From: Gordonia zhenghanii
GTDB lineage: Bacteria; Actinomycetota; Actinomycetes; Mycobacteriales; Mycobacteriaceae
DNA: 64,000 nucleotides
Assembly: GCF_021738965.1 (NCBI RefSeq)
Contig: NZ_JAKKOQ010000006.1
Coordinates: 62,001 to 126,000, forward strand
Direction: 5' to 3'
The notes under the pieces were generated by a model. The model had not been told where the DNA came from, made no database searches, and saw only the letters and a list, made by a program, of their open reading frames with translations. The translations under genes were made by a program, and so were the position numbers. Shown piece by piece: positions 27,996-37,900 of this stretch. Numbering within the stretch: the first letter of the stretch is position 1; each line of letters opens with the position of its first letter.

Positions 27996-28636
27996 GCGGT
28001 GAGCACGACGAGATCGACGGGCCTGACGGGCTCGACGAGACGGCCGATGTCGCTGAGGAACTCGACGGGGATGACCCGAACGGGGACGAGCCGACCGGAA
28101 GCGAGGATGCCGGCGCGAAAAGCGAGTGGGCGGTCCCCGAGCGCGGCGAGACCCTCTTCTACGAGGAGGGCGGCAGCAAGTGGATCATCGCGATCGGTCC
28201 GGTGATGCTGGCTTTGACTCTGGCGTTGGAGATCGCGGGCGGCGGCCGCATCCACTGGGAGGTCCTGACGATCTTCGGGGTGATCCTCATCGGATTCTCG
28301 ATCATGCAGGTGGTCGCGGCGCGCAGGCACGTCTCGGTGCGACTCACCGAGGAGACCCTGCGACAGGGGACACGTGTCATCGACCTCGCCGACATCGTGA
28401 AGATCTACCCGGAGAACACCGGGACCGAAGCCCAGAACTGGGAGGCCGCGCCTGCGCTCGGCGAACTCCACGCAGTGCCTCGACGACGTAAGGGCATCGG
28501 CGTGAAGCTGGCCGACGGCAAGCTCGCACAGGCGTGGGCCCGCGACGTCGACCGGTTCCGCACCGAACTCACCGAGGCACAACTCGCGGTCGCGATGGGG
28601 CTGCCGCCCACGGGAGCGTCGTCGACAGGTGCGTGA
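27992..28636 (+). CDS. Two-helix membrane protein with acidic N-terminus
   Basis: A 214-residue protein. Residues 1-45 are strongly acidic (many Asp/Glu). Two membrane helices lie near residues 63-105. A cytosolic part follows with VSVRLTEETLRQGTRVIDLADI and KGIGVKLADGKLAQAWARDVDRF, which resembles a PH-like or YcxB-like beta domain. The GTG start is coupled to the gene before, and its end overlaps the next gene by 8 bases. Function unknown. Confidence 0.75.
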   Translation: MSGEHDEIDGPDGLDETADVAEELDGDDPNGDEPTGSEDAGAKSEWAVPERGETLFYEEGGSKWIIAIGPVMLALTLALEIAGGGRIHWEVLTIFGVILIGFSIMQVVAARRHVSVRLTEETLRQGTRVIDLADIVKIYPENTGTEAQNWEAAPALGELHAVPRRRKGIGVKLADGKLAQAWARDVDRFRTELTEAQLAVAMGLPPTGASSTGA

Positions 28637-29510
28637 CCGAAGCAAGAGGTCGCTGGTCGCGGCGGTCGTCGTCATCCTGGTCGTCGCTGCGGGCGTCGTG
28701 TGGTGGCGAGCAGATCGGGAGCCGTCGCATACAGCGCAGGAGCCGCAGCGCCACCAAGTCCATCTGGGCGACAGCTTCGCGTCCGGTGCGGGCACTGAAC
28801 CGTTGGTGGACGGTGCGCAGTTCACCTGCCAACAGTCGTCGGTCAACTTCGGTCAGCTCGTCGCCGCGCGTCACGACTACCGACTGACGGACGTGTCGTG
28901 CGCGGGTGCGTGGACGAAGAGCCTCTACGAGGGACAGTACGAGGGCGTCGGACCGCAGTTGGACGCGGTGACCCCGGACACCGACCTCGTGACGCTCATG
29001 CTCGGTGGAAACGATGCGACTCTCTACTCGACGCTCATCGGCGTCTGCGCCCGCGTCGAGCCGTCGGACCAGAAGGGTGCGCCGTGCCGCGCCGAACTCG
29101 GGCGCGCGCCGACTCGGGCCGTCGACGACGCGATCGAGCCGGCCGTCGAACAGGCTCTGCGCGACATCGCCGTTCGTGCACCCCGCGCCCGCATCGTCGT
29201 CGCAGGTTATCCGTGGCTGGTACCCCGGGAACAGTCGTGCCGTCCGTCGGTCCGGATCGCCGACGGCGACATCGCATTCGTGCGGGGCGTCCAGGCGCGT
29301 CTGAACAGCGCGATCGAGAAGGCTGCGGACGCGACCGGTGCGAGGTTCGTCGACATGGCGCAGCGTTCGGACGGACACGACGCGTGCGCAGCCGACGACG
29401 TCCGCTGGATCGAACCGATGACCGGGACGACGGCCCGAGTCACCATGCATCCGAACGAGGCGGGCCAGCGCGCACTGGCCGACGCCGTCGATGAGGCCCT
29501 CGGATCGTAG
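28629..29510 (+). CDS. Secreted SGNH/GDSL-type hydrolase
   Basis: A 293-residue exported esterase or lipase. An N-terminal hydrophobic anchor (residues 8-26) is followed by block I LGDSFASGAG with the nucleophile serine near residue 50, block III LGGNDAT, and block V MHPNEAG with the catalytic histidine (DxxH-type spacing). Five or more cysteines suggest disulfides. Related proteins in this order are extracellular lipases or acyl esterases; the substrate is unknown. It overlaps the membrane-protein gene by 8 bases. Confidence 0.88.
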   Translation: MRDRSKRSLVAAVVVILVVAAGVVWWRADREPSHTAQEPQRHQVHLGDSFASGAGTEPLVDGAQFTCQQSSVNFGQLVAARHDYRLTDVSCAGAWTKSLYEGQYEGVGPQLDAVTPDTDLVTLMLGGNDATLYSTLIGVCARVEPSDQKGAPCRAELGRAPTRAVDDAIEPAVEQALRDIAVRAPRARIVVAGYPWLVPREQSCRPSVRIADGDIAFVRGVQARLNSAIEKAADATGARFVDMAQRSDGHDACAADDVRWIEPMTGTTARVTMHPNEAGQRALADAVDEALGS

Positions 29511-29588
29511 GGCCGTACGGGCCGGGCGAACCTGAGACGAACCTTTGGCGATTGGGCCGAGCGGGTAGCTTTTGGGACACTGGAAGCC

Positions 29589-30935
29589 ATGGCCGTCTCA
29601 GCGAACATCCCCGGTCCGAACACGGCGCGCAGTGACGAACTGTTCGCCCGCGCCGCACTAGCCGTTCCGGGTGGGGTCAACTCCCCGGTCCGCGCGTTCT
29701 CCGCGGTCGGCGGCACCCCCCGTTTCATCTCCGAGGCATCCGGGTGCACGCTGACCGATGTCGACGGAAATCAGTACGTCGACCTGGTGTGTTCGTGGGG
29801 CCCGATGATTCTCGGCCACGCTCATCCGGCCGTCGTGGACGCTGTCCGAAGCGCTGCTCTCGGCGGCTTGTCGTTCGGCGCGCCGACGGTCGGCGAGATC
29901 GAACTCGCCGAAGAGATCATCGATCGAGTCGACCCCGTCGCGCGCGTCCGCCTCGTGAACTCGGGCACTGAGGCGACGATGTCGGCGGTGCGTCTGGCGC
30001 GCGGATTCACCGGTCGCAGCAAGATCGTGAAGTTCTCCGGGTGTTATCACGGTCACGTCGACGCCCTCCTCGCCGACGCCGGATCGGGCGTCGCGACACT
30101 CGGCCTCCCGACGTCCCCGGGCGTGACCGGTGCCGCAGCCCACGACACGCTCGTCCTCCCGTACAACGACCTGGCGGCCGTCGAGGCGGCGTTCGCCGAG
30201 CACGGCGACGACATCGCCGCGGTCATCACCGAGGCCGCAGCGGGCAACATGGGCGCTGTCGCGCCCCAGCCGGGCTTCAACGAGGGACTCCGCGCAGTCA
30301 CTGCGCGGCACGGCGCGCTCCTGATCATGGATGAGGTGATGACCGGGTTCCGAGTGAGTCCGGCAGGCTTCTACGGCGTCGACGGCGTCGCGGGCGACCT
30401 CTACACATTCGGCAAAGTGATGAGCGGCGGCCTGCCCGCTGCGGCGTTCGGCGGGCGCACCGACATCATGGAGCACCTCGCCCCCACCGGGCCCGTCTAC
30501 CAGGCGGGCACGCTGTCCGGGAATCCGGTCGCCGTCGCCGCCGGGCTCGCCACGCTGCGCAACGCGACCGCCGAGGTCTACGAGCGGCTCGACGTGAACG
30601 CCGACCGGCTCGCGGGACTCGTCAGCGATGCGCTCGCCGAGGCGTCGGTCGCCCACCAGGTGCAGAAGGCAGGCAACTTGGTGAGCTTCGCGTTCACCGA
30701 GTCCGCCGATCCGCTCACCGATTACGCGGGCGTCCAGGCGTCACAGACGTGGCGGTTCGCCCCGTTCTTCCACGCACTGCTCGAACGCGGCGTCTACCCG
30801 CCGCCGAGCGCTTTCGAAGCCTGGTTCGTGTCCGCGGCACTCGACGACGCCGCGTTCTCGAAGATCGCCGAAGCCCTGCCCGCGGCTGCCGCAGCCGCGG
30901 CCGCCGCCGTCGCACCCGGAGAGGGAGACCGATGA
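29589..30935 (+). CDS. hemL: Glutamate-1-semialdehyde 2,1-aminomutase
   Basis: PLP enzyme making 5-aminolevulinate from the HemA product. The 448-residue class-III aminotransferase fold shows [10 protein letters not shown] at the N-terminus, [14 protein letters not shown], the [10 protein letters not shown] aspartate, and the PLP lysine in [12 protein letters not shown] poly-alanine tail (about 10 Ala) ends the protein. A weak -10 (GACACT) lies 7 bases before the ATG. Its stop overlaps the next start by ATGA. Placed 2.7 kb from hemB, with membrane genes between, as in mycobacteria. Confidence 0.95.
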   Translation: MAVSANIPGPNTARSDELFARAALAVPGGVNSPVRAFSAVGGTPRFISEASGCTLTDVDGNQYVDLVCSWGPMILGHAHPAVVDAVRSAALGGLSFGAPTVGEIELAEEIIDRVDPVARVRLVNSGTEATMSAVRLARGFTGRSKIVKFSGCYHGHVDALLADAGSGVATLGLPTSPGVTGAAAHDTLVLPYNDLAAVEAAFAEHGDDIAAVITEAAAGNMGAVAPQPGFNEGLRAVTARHGALLIMDEVMTGFRVSPAGFYGVDGVAGDLYTFGKVMSGGLPAAAFGGRTDIMEHLAPTGPVYQAGTLSGNPVAVAAGLATLRNATAEVYERLDVNADRLAGLVSDALAEASVAHQVQKAGNLVSFAFTESADPLTDYAGVQASQTWRFAPFFHALLERGVYPPPSAFEAWFVSAALDDAAFSKIAEALPAAAAAAAAAVAPGEGDR

Positions 30936-31558
30936 AGACGATCGTCCACATGCTGCGCCACGGCGAAGTCCACAACCCCGAGGGCATCCTGTACGGCCGC
31001 CTCCCCGGATTCCGGCTCGCCGACAACGGACGAGACCAGGCCGAGCGGGTCGCAGGCGCGCTCGACGACCACGACATCACGCACGTGTTCGCGTCCCCTC
31101 TGCAACGCGCGCAGGAGACAGCTGCCCCGATCTCGGCATCGCACGGTCTCAAGACCGAGACCATCGACAACCTGATCGAAGCTGGCAACCAGTTCGAGGG
31201 GCTGCGCGTCGCCGTCGGCGACGGCGCGCTCAGCCAGCCACGGCACTGGCCCAAGCTGCGCAACCCGTTCACCCCGTCGTGGGGCGAGCCGTACATCAAC
31301 ATCGCTCACCGAATGCTCGCCTCGGCGAACGAGGCACGCGACGCGGCGCGCGGCCACGAAGCGGTGTGCGTGAGCCACCAGTTGCCGGTGTACACACTGC
31401 GCCGATTCCTCGAAGGCCGCCGCCTCTGGCACGATCCGCGGATCCGCCAGTGCTCGCTCGCATCGCTGACCAGCCTCGTCTACGACGATGACGAGCTCGT
31501 CGACATCGTGTACTCGGAACCTGCAGGCGCCTCCGACCCGCGCCTCACCGGAGCGTGA
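30932..31558 (+). CDS. Histidine phosphatase (phosphoglycerate-mutase-like) family protein
   Basis: A 208-residue histidine-phosphatase-superfamily protein. The catalytic motif is [10 protein letters not shown] at the N-terminus, followed by [11 protein letters not shown] and the second histidine in CVSHQLPVY. It is too short and lacks the dPGM signature regions, so it is a phosphatase rather than a glycolytic mutase. ATG overlaps the hemL stop, and its own stop overlaps the thioredoxin-like gene, tying hemL to the cytochrome c maturation genes. Substrate unknown. Matches Rv0525. Confidence 0.9.
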   Translation: MKTIVHMLRHGEVHNPEGILYGRLPGFRLADNGRDQAERVAGALDDHDITHVFASPLQRAQETAAPISASHGLKTETIDNLIEAGNQFEGLRVAVGDGALSQPRHWPKLRNPFTPSWGEPYINIAHRMLASANEARDAARGHEAVCVSHQLPVYTLRRFLEGRRLWHDPRIRQCSLASLTSLVYDDDELVDIVYSEPAGASDPRLTGA

Positions 31559-32160
31559 GCGGGATGCGACGTCCGCACCGGGTGTGGGTCGCCGCCCTCG
31601 CGGTGATCGCATCCGTCGGACTGGTCACCGCGTGCAGTACCGGCGACGACGCCGTCGCGCAGAACCAGAGCAACCAGTTCGTGTCGCCGGACGGAAAACT
31701 CGTCATCGCGTACCCCGAGAGCGAGCGCAAGGCCGCAGGCGATGTGACCGCCCCCGACCTGCTGACCGGTGAGGACATCGACCTCGCGGAGTTCAAGGAC
31801 CAGGTCGTCGTCGTCAACGTGTGGGCGTCCTGGTGTGCTCCGTGCCGTAAGGAGTTCACCGAACTCGAGGCCGTCTATCAGAAGACCAAGAACGAGGGCG
31901 TGACGTTCCTCGGCATCGACTTCCGCGACAGCAAGTCGAACGCCCAGGACTTCTTCAGCGACAACAAGGTGAGCTACCGGTCGATGTACGACTACGGCGG
32001 CGCGTCGCTCGCGGCTCTCGGGGTGCCCGTCGGCGCCGTCCCGACGACGGTGGTCCTCGACCGGCAGCATCGTCCGGCGAAAGTCTTCCTCAAGGCGATC
32101 ACCGAGAAGGAGCTGACCGCAGCGGTGCTCGACGTGGCGAACGAGCAGCCGCCCCGATGA
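31555..32160 (+). CDS. TlpA/ResA-like thiol-disulfide lipoprotein (CcsX)
   Basis: A 201-residue exported thioredoxin-fold lipoprotein. Signal sequence with lipobox LVTAC near residue 27, and active site ASWCAPCRKEF (CxxC) near residue 100, with the cis-proline segment GAVPTTVVLD. In system II cytochrome c maturation it keeps the apocytochrome CxxCH cysteines reduced before haem ligation, receiving electrons from CcdA. The GTG start overlaps the previous stop, and the end overlaps ccdA. Confidence 0.92.
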   Translation: MSGMRRPHRVWVAALAVIASVGLVTACSTGDDAVAQNQSNQFVSPDGKLVIAYPESERKAAGDVTAPDLLTGEDIDLAEFKDQVVVVNVWASWCAPCRKEFTELEAVYQKTKNEGVTFLGIDFRDSKSNAQDFFSDNKVSYRSMYDYGGASLAALGVPVGAVPTTVVLDRQHRPAKVFLKAITEKELTAAVLDVANEQPPR

Positions 32161-32966
32161 TCGAGACCAACCTGGCCGACGTCGGCGACTCGTTCGCCAC
32201 GACCGTCGTCTCCGGACCGCTGCTGCTCGCCCTCGGGGCGTGCGTGATCACCGGCTTCGTGTCGTTCGCGTCGCCGTGCGTGGTTCCCCTCGTACCCGGC
32301 TACCTCTCGTATCTGGCCGGACTCGTCGGAGCCGAGGCTCCGGCGGTGTCGGTCGGCGAGGACCGCAAGGCAGGCCGTTGGCGTGTCGTCGGCGCAGCAG
32401 GCCTGTTCGTGCTCGGCTTCACCGCCGTGTACGTGCTGGCGACCGCAGCGCTGTTCGGGGTCACTTCGGTGTTCCTGGACACCGACCGCCTCGAACTGAT
32501 GCAGCGCATCGGCGGTGTCATCACCATCGTGATGGGGCTGGTCTTCCTGGGCATGATCCCGTTTCTGCAGCGTGACCGCCGGGTGGCGCCGCGCCGCTAC
32601 TCGAATGTGATCGGCGCACCGATCCTCGGCGCAGTGTTCGCCGTCGGCTGGATCCCCTGCAGCAGTGCGACGCTCGGCGCGGTGTTGAGCGTCTCGATGG
32701 CGACCGAGGGGCCGTCGGCGTGGCGTGGCGCACTCCTGGTGACCGCGTACTGTCTCGGACTGGGCATCCCGTTCCTCATCCTCGCCGCCTCGTCGGCGTG
32801 GGCGGTCCGGAGCCTGGGATTCATTCGACGGCACGCACGCACCATCCAGATCATCGGCGGCGTCGCGCTCATCGCAGTCGGTGTCCTGCTGGTCACCGGG
32901 ATGTGGAACGAGGTAGTCGACTGGTTCCGACTCAATCTGATGAACGATGTGGAGTTGCCGGTATGA
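32157..32966 (+). CDS. ccdA: Cytochrome c biogenesis protein CcdA
   Basis: A 269-residue, six-helix membrane protein that carries reducing equivalents from cytosolic thioredoxin to the exported thioredoxin-like lipoprotein. The redox cysteines are in FASPCVVPLVPGY (helix 1) and GWIPCSSATLGAVL (helix 4), both with the expected proline. ATG overlaps the previous stop and the end overlaps resB, so all four maturation genes form one coupled operon. Confidence 0.93.
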   Translation: MIETNLADVGDSFATTVVSGPLLLALGACVITGFVSFASPCVVPLVPGYLSYLAGLVGAEAPAVSVGEDRKAGRWRVVGAAGLFVLGFTAVYVLATAALFGVTSVFLDTDRLELMQRIGGVITIVMGLVFLGMIPFLQRDRRVAPRRYSNVIGAPILGAVFAVGWIPCSSATLGAVLSVSMATEGPSAWRGALLVTAYCLGLGIPFLILAASSAWAVRSLGFIRRHARTIQIIGGVALIAVGVLLVTGMWNEVVDWFRLNLMNDVELPV

Positions 32967-34597
32967 GTGCGACGCAGAGCTCGCTTCAGCGATTCGTGGT
33001 AGCCCCGCTGCGTAAGGCGTGGCGTGGACTCACCTCGATGCGCACGGCGCTCGCACTGCTGTTCCTGCTCGCTCTCGCCGCGATCCCCGGAGCTCTGCTG
33101 CCGCAGCGCGAGCTCAACGAACAGAAGACGAACACCTACATCGCCGACAAGGGCACGCTCGGCGAATGGATGGACCGGGTCCAACTCTTCGACGTCTTCT
33201 CCTCGAGTTGGTTCACGGCGATCTACCTCCTGCTGTTCATCTCTCTCGTCGGATGCCTCACCCCCCGTATCTGGGAGCATTACAAGGCATTCCGGACGCC
33301 GCCGGTCACCGCACCGCGCAACCTGGGCCGCCTGCCGCGACACATCACCGAGACCGTCGACGGTGACCCGGAGTCGGTCGCCGAGACGATTACCGGAAAC
33401 CTGCGGGGATGGCGCAAGCGGGTTCGCGTCGTCGAGCCGTCCGAGCGCTATCCCGACGGCGCCGTCGAGGTGTCGGCCGAGAAGGGCTACCTCCGCGAGT
33501 TCGGCAACCTCGTCTTCCACTTCGCACTGCTCGCCCTCCTCGTCGCTCTCGCGACCGGGAAGATGTTCGGCTACGAAGGGTCGCGCACCCTGGTCGCCGA
33601 CGGCGAGCAGGTGCTGTGCAACACCTCGACCGCCGTCTACGACACGTTCCGCTCCGGTGCACTCGTCGACGGCACCGGCCTTGCGCCGTTCTGCTTCCGC
33701 GTCGACGACTTCTCGGCGACGTTCCTGCCGAACGGGCAGCCCGACATGTACGACGCGAAGGTCGCGTACACGACCGACGTCGCATCGGCGCCCGACACAT
33801 GGCCGACGACGTCGGTCCAGGTGAACAAGCCGTTGCGCATCGCGGGCGACCGCGTCTACGTTCTCGGCAACGGTTTCGCGCCGACGTTCACCGTCACCTT
33901 CCCGAACGGTGACCGACGGACTCAGACCGCGCCGTTCCTGCCGCAGTCGACGCAGACCATGCTGTCCGAGGGCGCCCTGCGTTTCGAGACGCCCGCGGGC
34001 ATGTTCCCGAACCCGGACGAACGCCGGAAGAATCAGGTGGCGATCCAAGGTCTGTTCGCGCCGGACCCGGCCTTCGGTCACGGCGGTCTCCTCGACTCGC
34101 GTTCGCCGATCGTCTCCAATCCGACCGTCGCCATCCGCGTCTATCAGGGCGACACCGGCATCGACTCCGGGACACCGCAGAACGTGTACTCGCTGGATCA
34201 GAGCCTCGTCGACCAGGGGCGTCTCAATCAGAAGGCGTCGGTGAACCTCGAAGTCGGCAAGGACGTGCGGCTCGAAGACGGAACGCGGGTCTCGTTCGAC
34301 GGGTACCAGCGGTGGGTGTCGGTGCAGGTGTCGCATGATCCGGCACAGACGTGGGTCCTGGTGTCCGCGGTCGCGATGGTGCTCGGCCTGGTGGTCTCGT
34401 TGATGATCCGCCGGCGTCGGATCTGGGCGAGGCTGGTGCCGGCCAAGGGCGACGACGGTATTGAAAACTCTGAAGTCCGACGTACTGTAGTAGAGGTTGC
34501 CGGGCTGGCTCGTACCGACCAGGCCGGCTGGGGCGAAGGCTTCGACGACCAGGCGCGAGGTCTTCTGACCAACGCCGACAAGCGCGCCCGACTGTGA
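32963..34597 (+). CDS. resB: Cytochrome c biogenesis protein ResB (Ccs1)
   Basis: A 544-residue membrane protein with three N-terminal helices (residues 25-45, 85-105, 180-200), a large extracytoplasmic domain of about 270 residues, and a final helix near residue 470. Together with CcsB it exports haem and attaches it to apocytochrome c. The SMRTALALLFLLALAAIPGALLPQ-like start is characteristic of the family. The ATG overlaps the ccdA stop; earlier in-frame codons lie inside ccdA. Confidence 0.92.
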   Translation: MSATQSSLQRFVVAPLRKAWRGLTSMRTALALLFLLALAAIPGALLPQRELNEQKTNTYIADKGTLGEWMDRVQLFDVFSSSWFTAIYLLLFISLVGCLTPRIWEHYKAFRTPPVTAPRNLGRLPRHITETVDGDPESVAETITGNLRGWRKRVRVVEPSERYPDGAVEVSAEKGYLREFGNLVFHFALLALLVALATGKMFGYEGSRTLVADGEQVLCNTSTAVYDTFRSGALVDGTGLAPFCFRVDDFSATFLPNGQPDMYDAKVAYTTDVASAPDTWPTTSVQVNKPLRIAGDRVYVLGNGFAPTFTVTFPNGDRRTQTAPFLPQSTQTMLSEGALRFETPAGMFPNPDERRKNQVAIQGLFAPDPAFGHGGLLDSRSPIVSNPTVAIRVYQGDTGIDSGTPQNVYSLDQSLVDQGRLNQKASVNLEVGKDVRLEDGTRVSFDGYQRWVSVQVSHDPAQTWVLVSAVAMVLGLVVSLMIRRRRIWARLVPAKGDDGIENSEVRRTVVEVAGLARTDQAGWGEGFDDQARGLLTNADKRARL

Positions 34598-34625
34598 CGC
34601 GCGAGTTCGAGGAGAAGGATCACTG

Positions 34626-35630
34626 ATGGAAGAATCGGCGTACGTCAACGAGACGCTCGGCCAGTACTCCGACTGGTTCTATGCCACGGCGATCACCGTG
34701 TACGCGATCGCGATGATCTTGTTCCTCGCATCGCTGGCGTCGGCGCGCTTCGCCAAGATCGAGCAGGCTCAGGAACGTGAACTCGTCGGGGCAGGCGTCG
34801 GGGCCTCCGCCGATGACCGGGTCCCGGGACGTGTCGCAGGTCCCGCGCCGCGCCGCGCCGCGGGCGAACGTCTCGGCGCCATGGCCTACCCGGTCGTGTG
34901 GGTCGGTCTGATCGCACACCTGGCCTCGATCGTGCTGCGCGGAGTGGCGACCGATCGCGCTCCGTGGGGCAACATGTACGAGTTCATCTCGTTGACGAGC
35001 ATCGCGTGTGTCGTCGCTGGCGTCGTCGTGCTGCGTCGGCGCGAGCAGCGTCCGCTGCTGAGCTTCGTTCTGGTGCCCGTGGTCCTGCTCATGTTCATTG
35101 CGGGCAAGTTCCTGTACACGGTGCCTGCCCCTGTGGTGCCCGCGCTGAAGTCGTACTGGCTCGCGATCCACGTGTCGATCATCTCGATCTCGTCGGGCAT
35201 CCTGCTCGTCTCCGGTGTGGCCAGCATCCTGTTCCTGGTGAAGCAGCGGTGGAACTTCGAAGCCGACGAGACCGCGAAGGGATTCACCGGAGGGCTGAGC
35301 CGACTGCTCGGGCACCTTCCGTCGTCCGAGTCGTTGGACCGCCTCGCGTACAAGTGCGTGGTGATCGGATTCCCGCTCTTCGGCCTCGGTGTCATCTGCG
35401 GCGCGATCTGGGCCGAGTCGGCGTGGGGACGTTTCTGGGGCTGGGACCCGAAGGAGACCGTCTCGTTCATCGCATGGATCGTCTACGCGGCGTACCTGCA
35501 CGCCAGGGCGACGGCAGGGTGGCGCAACGCTGCGGCGTGGATCAACGTCGCCGGATTCGTGTCGCTCCTGTTCAACCTGTTCGCGATCAACCTCGTCGTC
35601 TCGGGTCTGCACTCGTACGCCGGACTCTGA
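34626..35630 (+). CDS. ccsB: Cytochrome c biogenesis protein CcsB/ResC
   Basis: A 334-residue polytopic haem handler. The haem-binding tryptophan-rich motif appears as WGRFWGWDPKET near residue 278, followed by the conserved histidine in AAYLHARAT. An earlier conserved part reads GVATDRAPWGNMYEF. It completes the system II complex with ResB. An SD-like GGAGAAGGA precedes the ATG. It ends 15 bases from the converging small membrane protein. Confidence 0.94.
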   Translation: MEESAYVNETLGQYSDWFYATAITVYAIAMILFLASLASARFAKIEQAQERELVGAGVGASADDRVPGRVAGPAPRRAAGERLGAMAYPVVWVGLIAHLASIVLRGVATDRAPWGNMYEFISLTSIACVVAGVVVLRRREQRPLLSFVLVPVVLLMFIAGKFLYTVPAPVVPALKSYWLAIHVSIISISSGILLVSGVASILFLVKQRWNFEADETAKGFTGGLSRLLGHLPSSESLDRLAYKCVVIGFPLFGLGVICGAIWAESAWGRFWGWDPKETVSFIAWIVYAAYLHARATAGWRNAAAWINVAGFVSLLFNLFAINLVVSGLHSYAGL

Positions 35631-35645
35631 TCGGCCGCAGAACTC

Positions 35646-35807
35646 TCACAGACTCCGCAGGAAGTCCGGATCGTCGTCCGGGCCCTTCGGTGCTTGTTTG
35701 CGGCGGCGATCAGGGACGGGCTGCTCCGACGACTGCTGTAGGCCGACGAGCCGCCAACCCACGAACGCGATAGCGCAGATCAGAACTGCGACGAATACAA
35801 AACCCAT
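35646..35807 (-). CDS. Small single-helix membrane protein
   Basis: A 53-residue protein: one N-terminal membrane helix (MGFVFVAVLICAIAFVGWRL) followed by a basic, Pro/Asp-rich cytosolic tail ending DDDPDFLRSL. An AAGGAGG sits 11 bases before the ATG at 35807, good support for translation. Small proteins of this form are common near the ccsB locus of related genera, as far as I recall. No function is known; accessory subunit of the cytochrome c machinery is a possibility only by location. Confidence 0.65.
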   Translation of the reverse strand: MGFVFVAVLICAIAFVGWRLVGLQQSSEQPVPDRRRKQAPKGPDDDPDFLRSL

Positions 35808-35910
35808 GGCAACGGCCACCTCCTTCGAGTCCACGGTACTCGGAACTCCAGGGAGGTGGCCGTAATGTCGTTCGCCTGCCGTCTCCGGGGGCGGAACAGT
35901 AGAGGAAGTG

Positions 35911-36132
35911 TCAGGAACGATTGAGGAGGGCCACGACGTCGGCCTCGCGGAACCGGCGGTGGCCGCCCGGCGTACGGATCGACTTGAGGACACCGGAGGA
36001 TGCCCAGCGGGCGACGGTCTTCGGGTTGACGTTGAACATCGCGGCCACCTGACCCGGCGTGAGGTTGTGCTGGGTCGCCAGCGCTGGCGTGATCAATCCG
36101 GTCTGCTCGTCGTTCTCGGCAATTGCGGTCAT
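35911..36132 (-). CDS. BldC-family small DNA-binding protein
   Basis: A 73-residue MerR-like winged-helix protein: LTPGQVAAMFNVNPKTVARW, SSGVLKSIRTPGGHRRF and READVVALL. It is close in length and motif to Streptomyces BldC (68 residues), which binds cooperatively to AT-rich direct repeats. AGGAAGG lies 7 bases before the ATG at 36132. It is the second protein of this fold in the window (the other begins at 17055) and resembles BldC more closely. Confidence 0.92.
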   Translation of the reverse strand: MTAIAENDEQTGLITPALATQHNLTPGQVAAMFNVNPKTVARWASSGVLKSIRTPGGHRRFREADVVALLNRS

Positions 36133-36356
36133 TGGGAGACCTTCCTGTATGTCGTGTGACGTTCCGTTGACTCTGGCGGGCTGCACGGTGCCGGTCGCCC
36201 GGTCATGTTCTATCTGTACACGCAGTTGGGGTGGTTGCTCGAACAGTCAGGTGTAAGTAAAGAGACCGTAATGTCCGTTAGGCGGGGGACTAAGGTCCCT
36301 ATCGCCCGGGCCGATGAGCCCGCTCGGTGGGCGAAGAACGAGTCCGCACGTGCACG

Positions 36357-36362
36357 TATCCT
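36357..36362 (+). promoter_or_regulatory. -10 element (TATCCT) deciding the DUF4229-like start
   Basis: TATCCT ends 7 bases before the ATG at 36370. A longer frame opens at 36205, but it contains this hexamer and has atypical codon use, so I take 36370 as a leaderless start. Confidence 0.5.
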
Positions 36363-36369
36363 GGAATCC

Positions 36370-36702
36370 ATGAGTGAAGACCGTTCCGTATCCACGCCGT
36401 CGAACCAGGACGCGCCCGCCACGATGGGGACGCTCGCCGTCGCAGTCCTCCTGTACACAGCGGCACGACTCGCGCTCGTCGTCGCTCTCGCCGCGATCAT
36501 CTACTTCGTCGGCAAAGCGGTGGGCGTCGACGTCCCCGTGCTCGTGGCTGCGGTGTTCGGCGTGCTGATCGCCCTCCCGTTGGGAATGGTCTTGTTCAAG
36601 ACGCTACGGCTGCGAGTCAACGATCAGATCGCGCGAGTCGACGCCGAGCGCAGCGCCCGCCAGGCAGACATCCAGTCGCGTCTGCGAGGCGACGAGAAGT
36701 GA
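36370..36702 (+). CDS. DUF4229-like two-helix membrane protein
   Basis: A 110-residue protein with two membrane helices (about residues 23-46 and 54-74) and a charged C-terminal tail that looks helical ([20 protein letters not shown]). It resembles the actinobacterial DUF4229 family; role unknown. Its stop overlaps the GTG of the cysteine desulfhydrase-like gene, so the two are translationally coupled. Confidence 0.75.
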   Translation: MSEDRSVSTPSNQDAPATMGTLAVAVLLYTAARLALVVALAAIIYFVGKAVGVDVPVLVAAVFGVLIALPLGMVLFKTLRLRVNDQIARVDAERSARQADIQSRLRGDEK

Positions 36703-37808
36703 CCCAGACGCGGGTCGTCGAGCGCTCGAGCGATCGAGCGTGGACGGCCGACGCCGTCCGTCGCATCGAAGCCGACGGTCGGCGCAGCGCCGACACACAC
36801 CTGCTGAAAGTCGACCTCCCGGATTGGTCTCGCACGCCTGCAGGCGGCGTCGACCTCTACTTGAAAGACGAGTCGACGCATCCGACGGGTTCGTTGAAGC
36901 ACCGACTCGCTCGATCGTTGTTCCTGTACGCGCTGTGCAACGGGTGGATCACGCCAGGCACCACGGTCATCGAGGCGTCGTCCGGGTCGACGGCGGTGTC
37001 GGAGGCGTACTTCGCGAAGCTGATCGGCGTCCCGTTCGTCGCGGTGATGGTCAAGGGCACGTCGCCGAGCAAGACCGCGTTGATCGAGGCTCAGGGCGGC
37101 ATGTGTCATTTCGTCGACTCGCCGACCGAGATCTACACGGTCGCTCAACGACTCGAACGCGAACTCGGCGGCCACTTCATCGATCAGTTCACGATGGCCG
37201 AACGCGCCACCGATTGGCGGGGCAACAACAACATCGCCGAATCGGTGTTCGCGCAGATGGCTCGCGAGCCGCACCCGGTTCCCGAGTGGATCGTCGTCGG
37301 GGCGGGCACCGGTGGGACGTCCGCGACCTTCGGTCGCTACCTCCGCTACCAGCAGCACGACACGCGGTTGGCTGTCGTCGACGTCGAGAACTCGGTCTTC
37401 CTGCCCGCGTACGAGACGGGTGACGGAGCCCTCGTGTCCGCCGGTGCGTCCCGAATCGAGGGGATCGGCAGGCCGCGTGTGGAGCCGTCGTTCGTCTCGC
37501 AGGTGATCGACGCGATGATCGGGGTGCCCGATGCGGCGTCGGTCGCTGCCGCCCGCTTCCTGTCCGACCGCCTCGGTCGGCGCGTCGGCGGCTCCACCGG
37601 CACCAACTTCTGGGGCGCGTGCACCCTCCTCGGCGACATGGTTCGGCACGGGCGATCGGGCAGTGTCGTCACCCTCCTCTGCGACAGCGGAGACCGCTAC
37701 GATCACACCTACTTCAACGACGACTGGGTTGCAGCCCACGGGCTCGACCTCGCGCCGCCGACCGCACTCCTGACCGAATACTTCGCGTCGGGCGTCTGGC
37801 GCGGCTAG
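36699..37808 (+). CDS. PLP-dependent cysteine synthase family / cysteine desulfhydrase-like (Cds1-like)
   Basis: A 369-residue fold-type II PLP enzyme. The PLP lysine is in [12 protein letters not shown] near residue 68, the substrate loop is ASSGSTAVS, and the phosphate loop is GAGTGGTS near residue 205. It lacks the GGSVKDR of CysK and resembles mycobacterial Cds1, which breaks cysteine to pyruvate, ammonia and hydrogen sulfide. Function as a desulfhydrase is inferred. The GTG start is coupled to the DUF4229-like gene. A different member of the same superfamily lies in the metal island at 56698. Confidence 0.85.
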   Translation: MTQTRVVERSSDRAWTADAVRRIEADGRRSADTHLLKVDLPDWSRTPAGGVDLYLKDESTHPTGSLKHRLARSLFLYALCNGWITPGTTVIEASSGSTAVSEAYFAKLIGVPFVAVMVKGTSPSKTALIEAQGGMCHFVDSPTEIYTVAQRLERELGGHFIDQFTMAERATDWRGNNNIAESVFAQMAREPHPVPEWIVVGAGTGGTSATFGRYLRYQQHDTRLAVVDVENSVFLPAYETGDGALVSAGASRIEGIGRPRVEPSFVSQVIDAMIGVPDAASVAAARFLSDRLGRRVGGSTGTNFWGACTLLGDMVRHGRSGSVVTLLCDSGDRYDHTYFNDDWVAAHGLDLAPPTALLTEYFASGVWRG

Positions 37809-37900
37809 AAGTCTCGTAACGTTGGTGTTCGACGGGCCTGCGGCGCAGGTCTAGTCGCCGGTCCGAATGCCAACGTCGGCGTGAGTGGAGGGGGACGCAC

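Noticed and set aside
36205..36369. N-terminal extension of the DUF4229-like protein
   Set aside because: Codon use is unlike the genome and a -10 hexamer lies inside it, 7 bases before the ATG at 36370.
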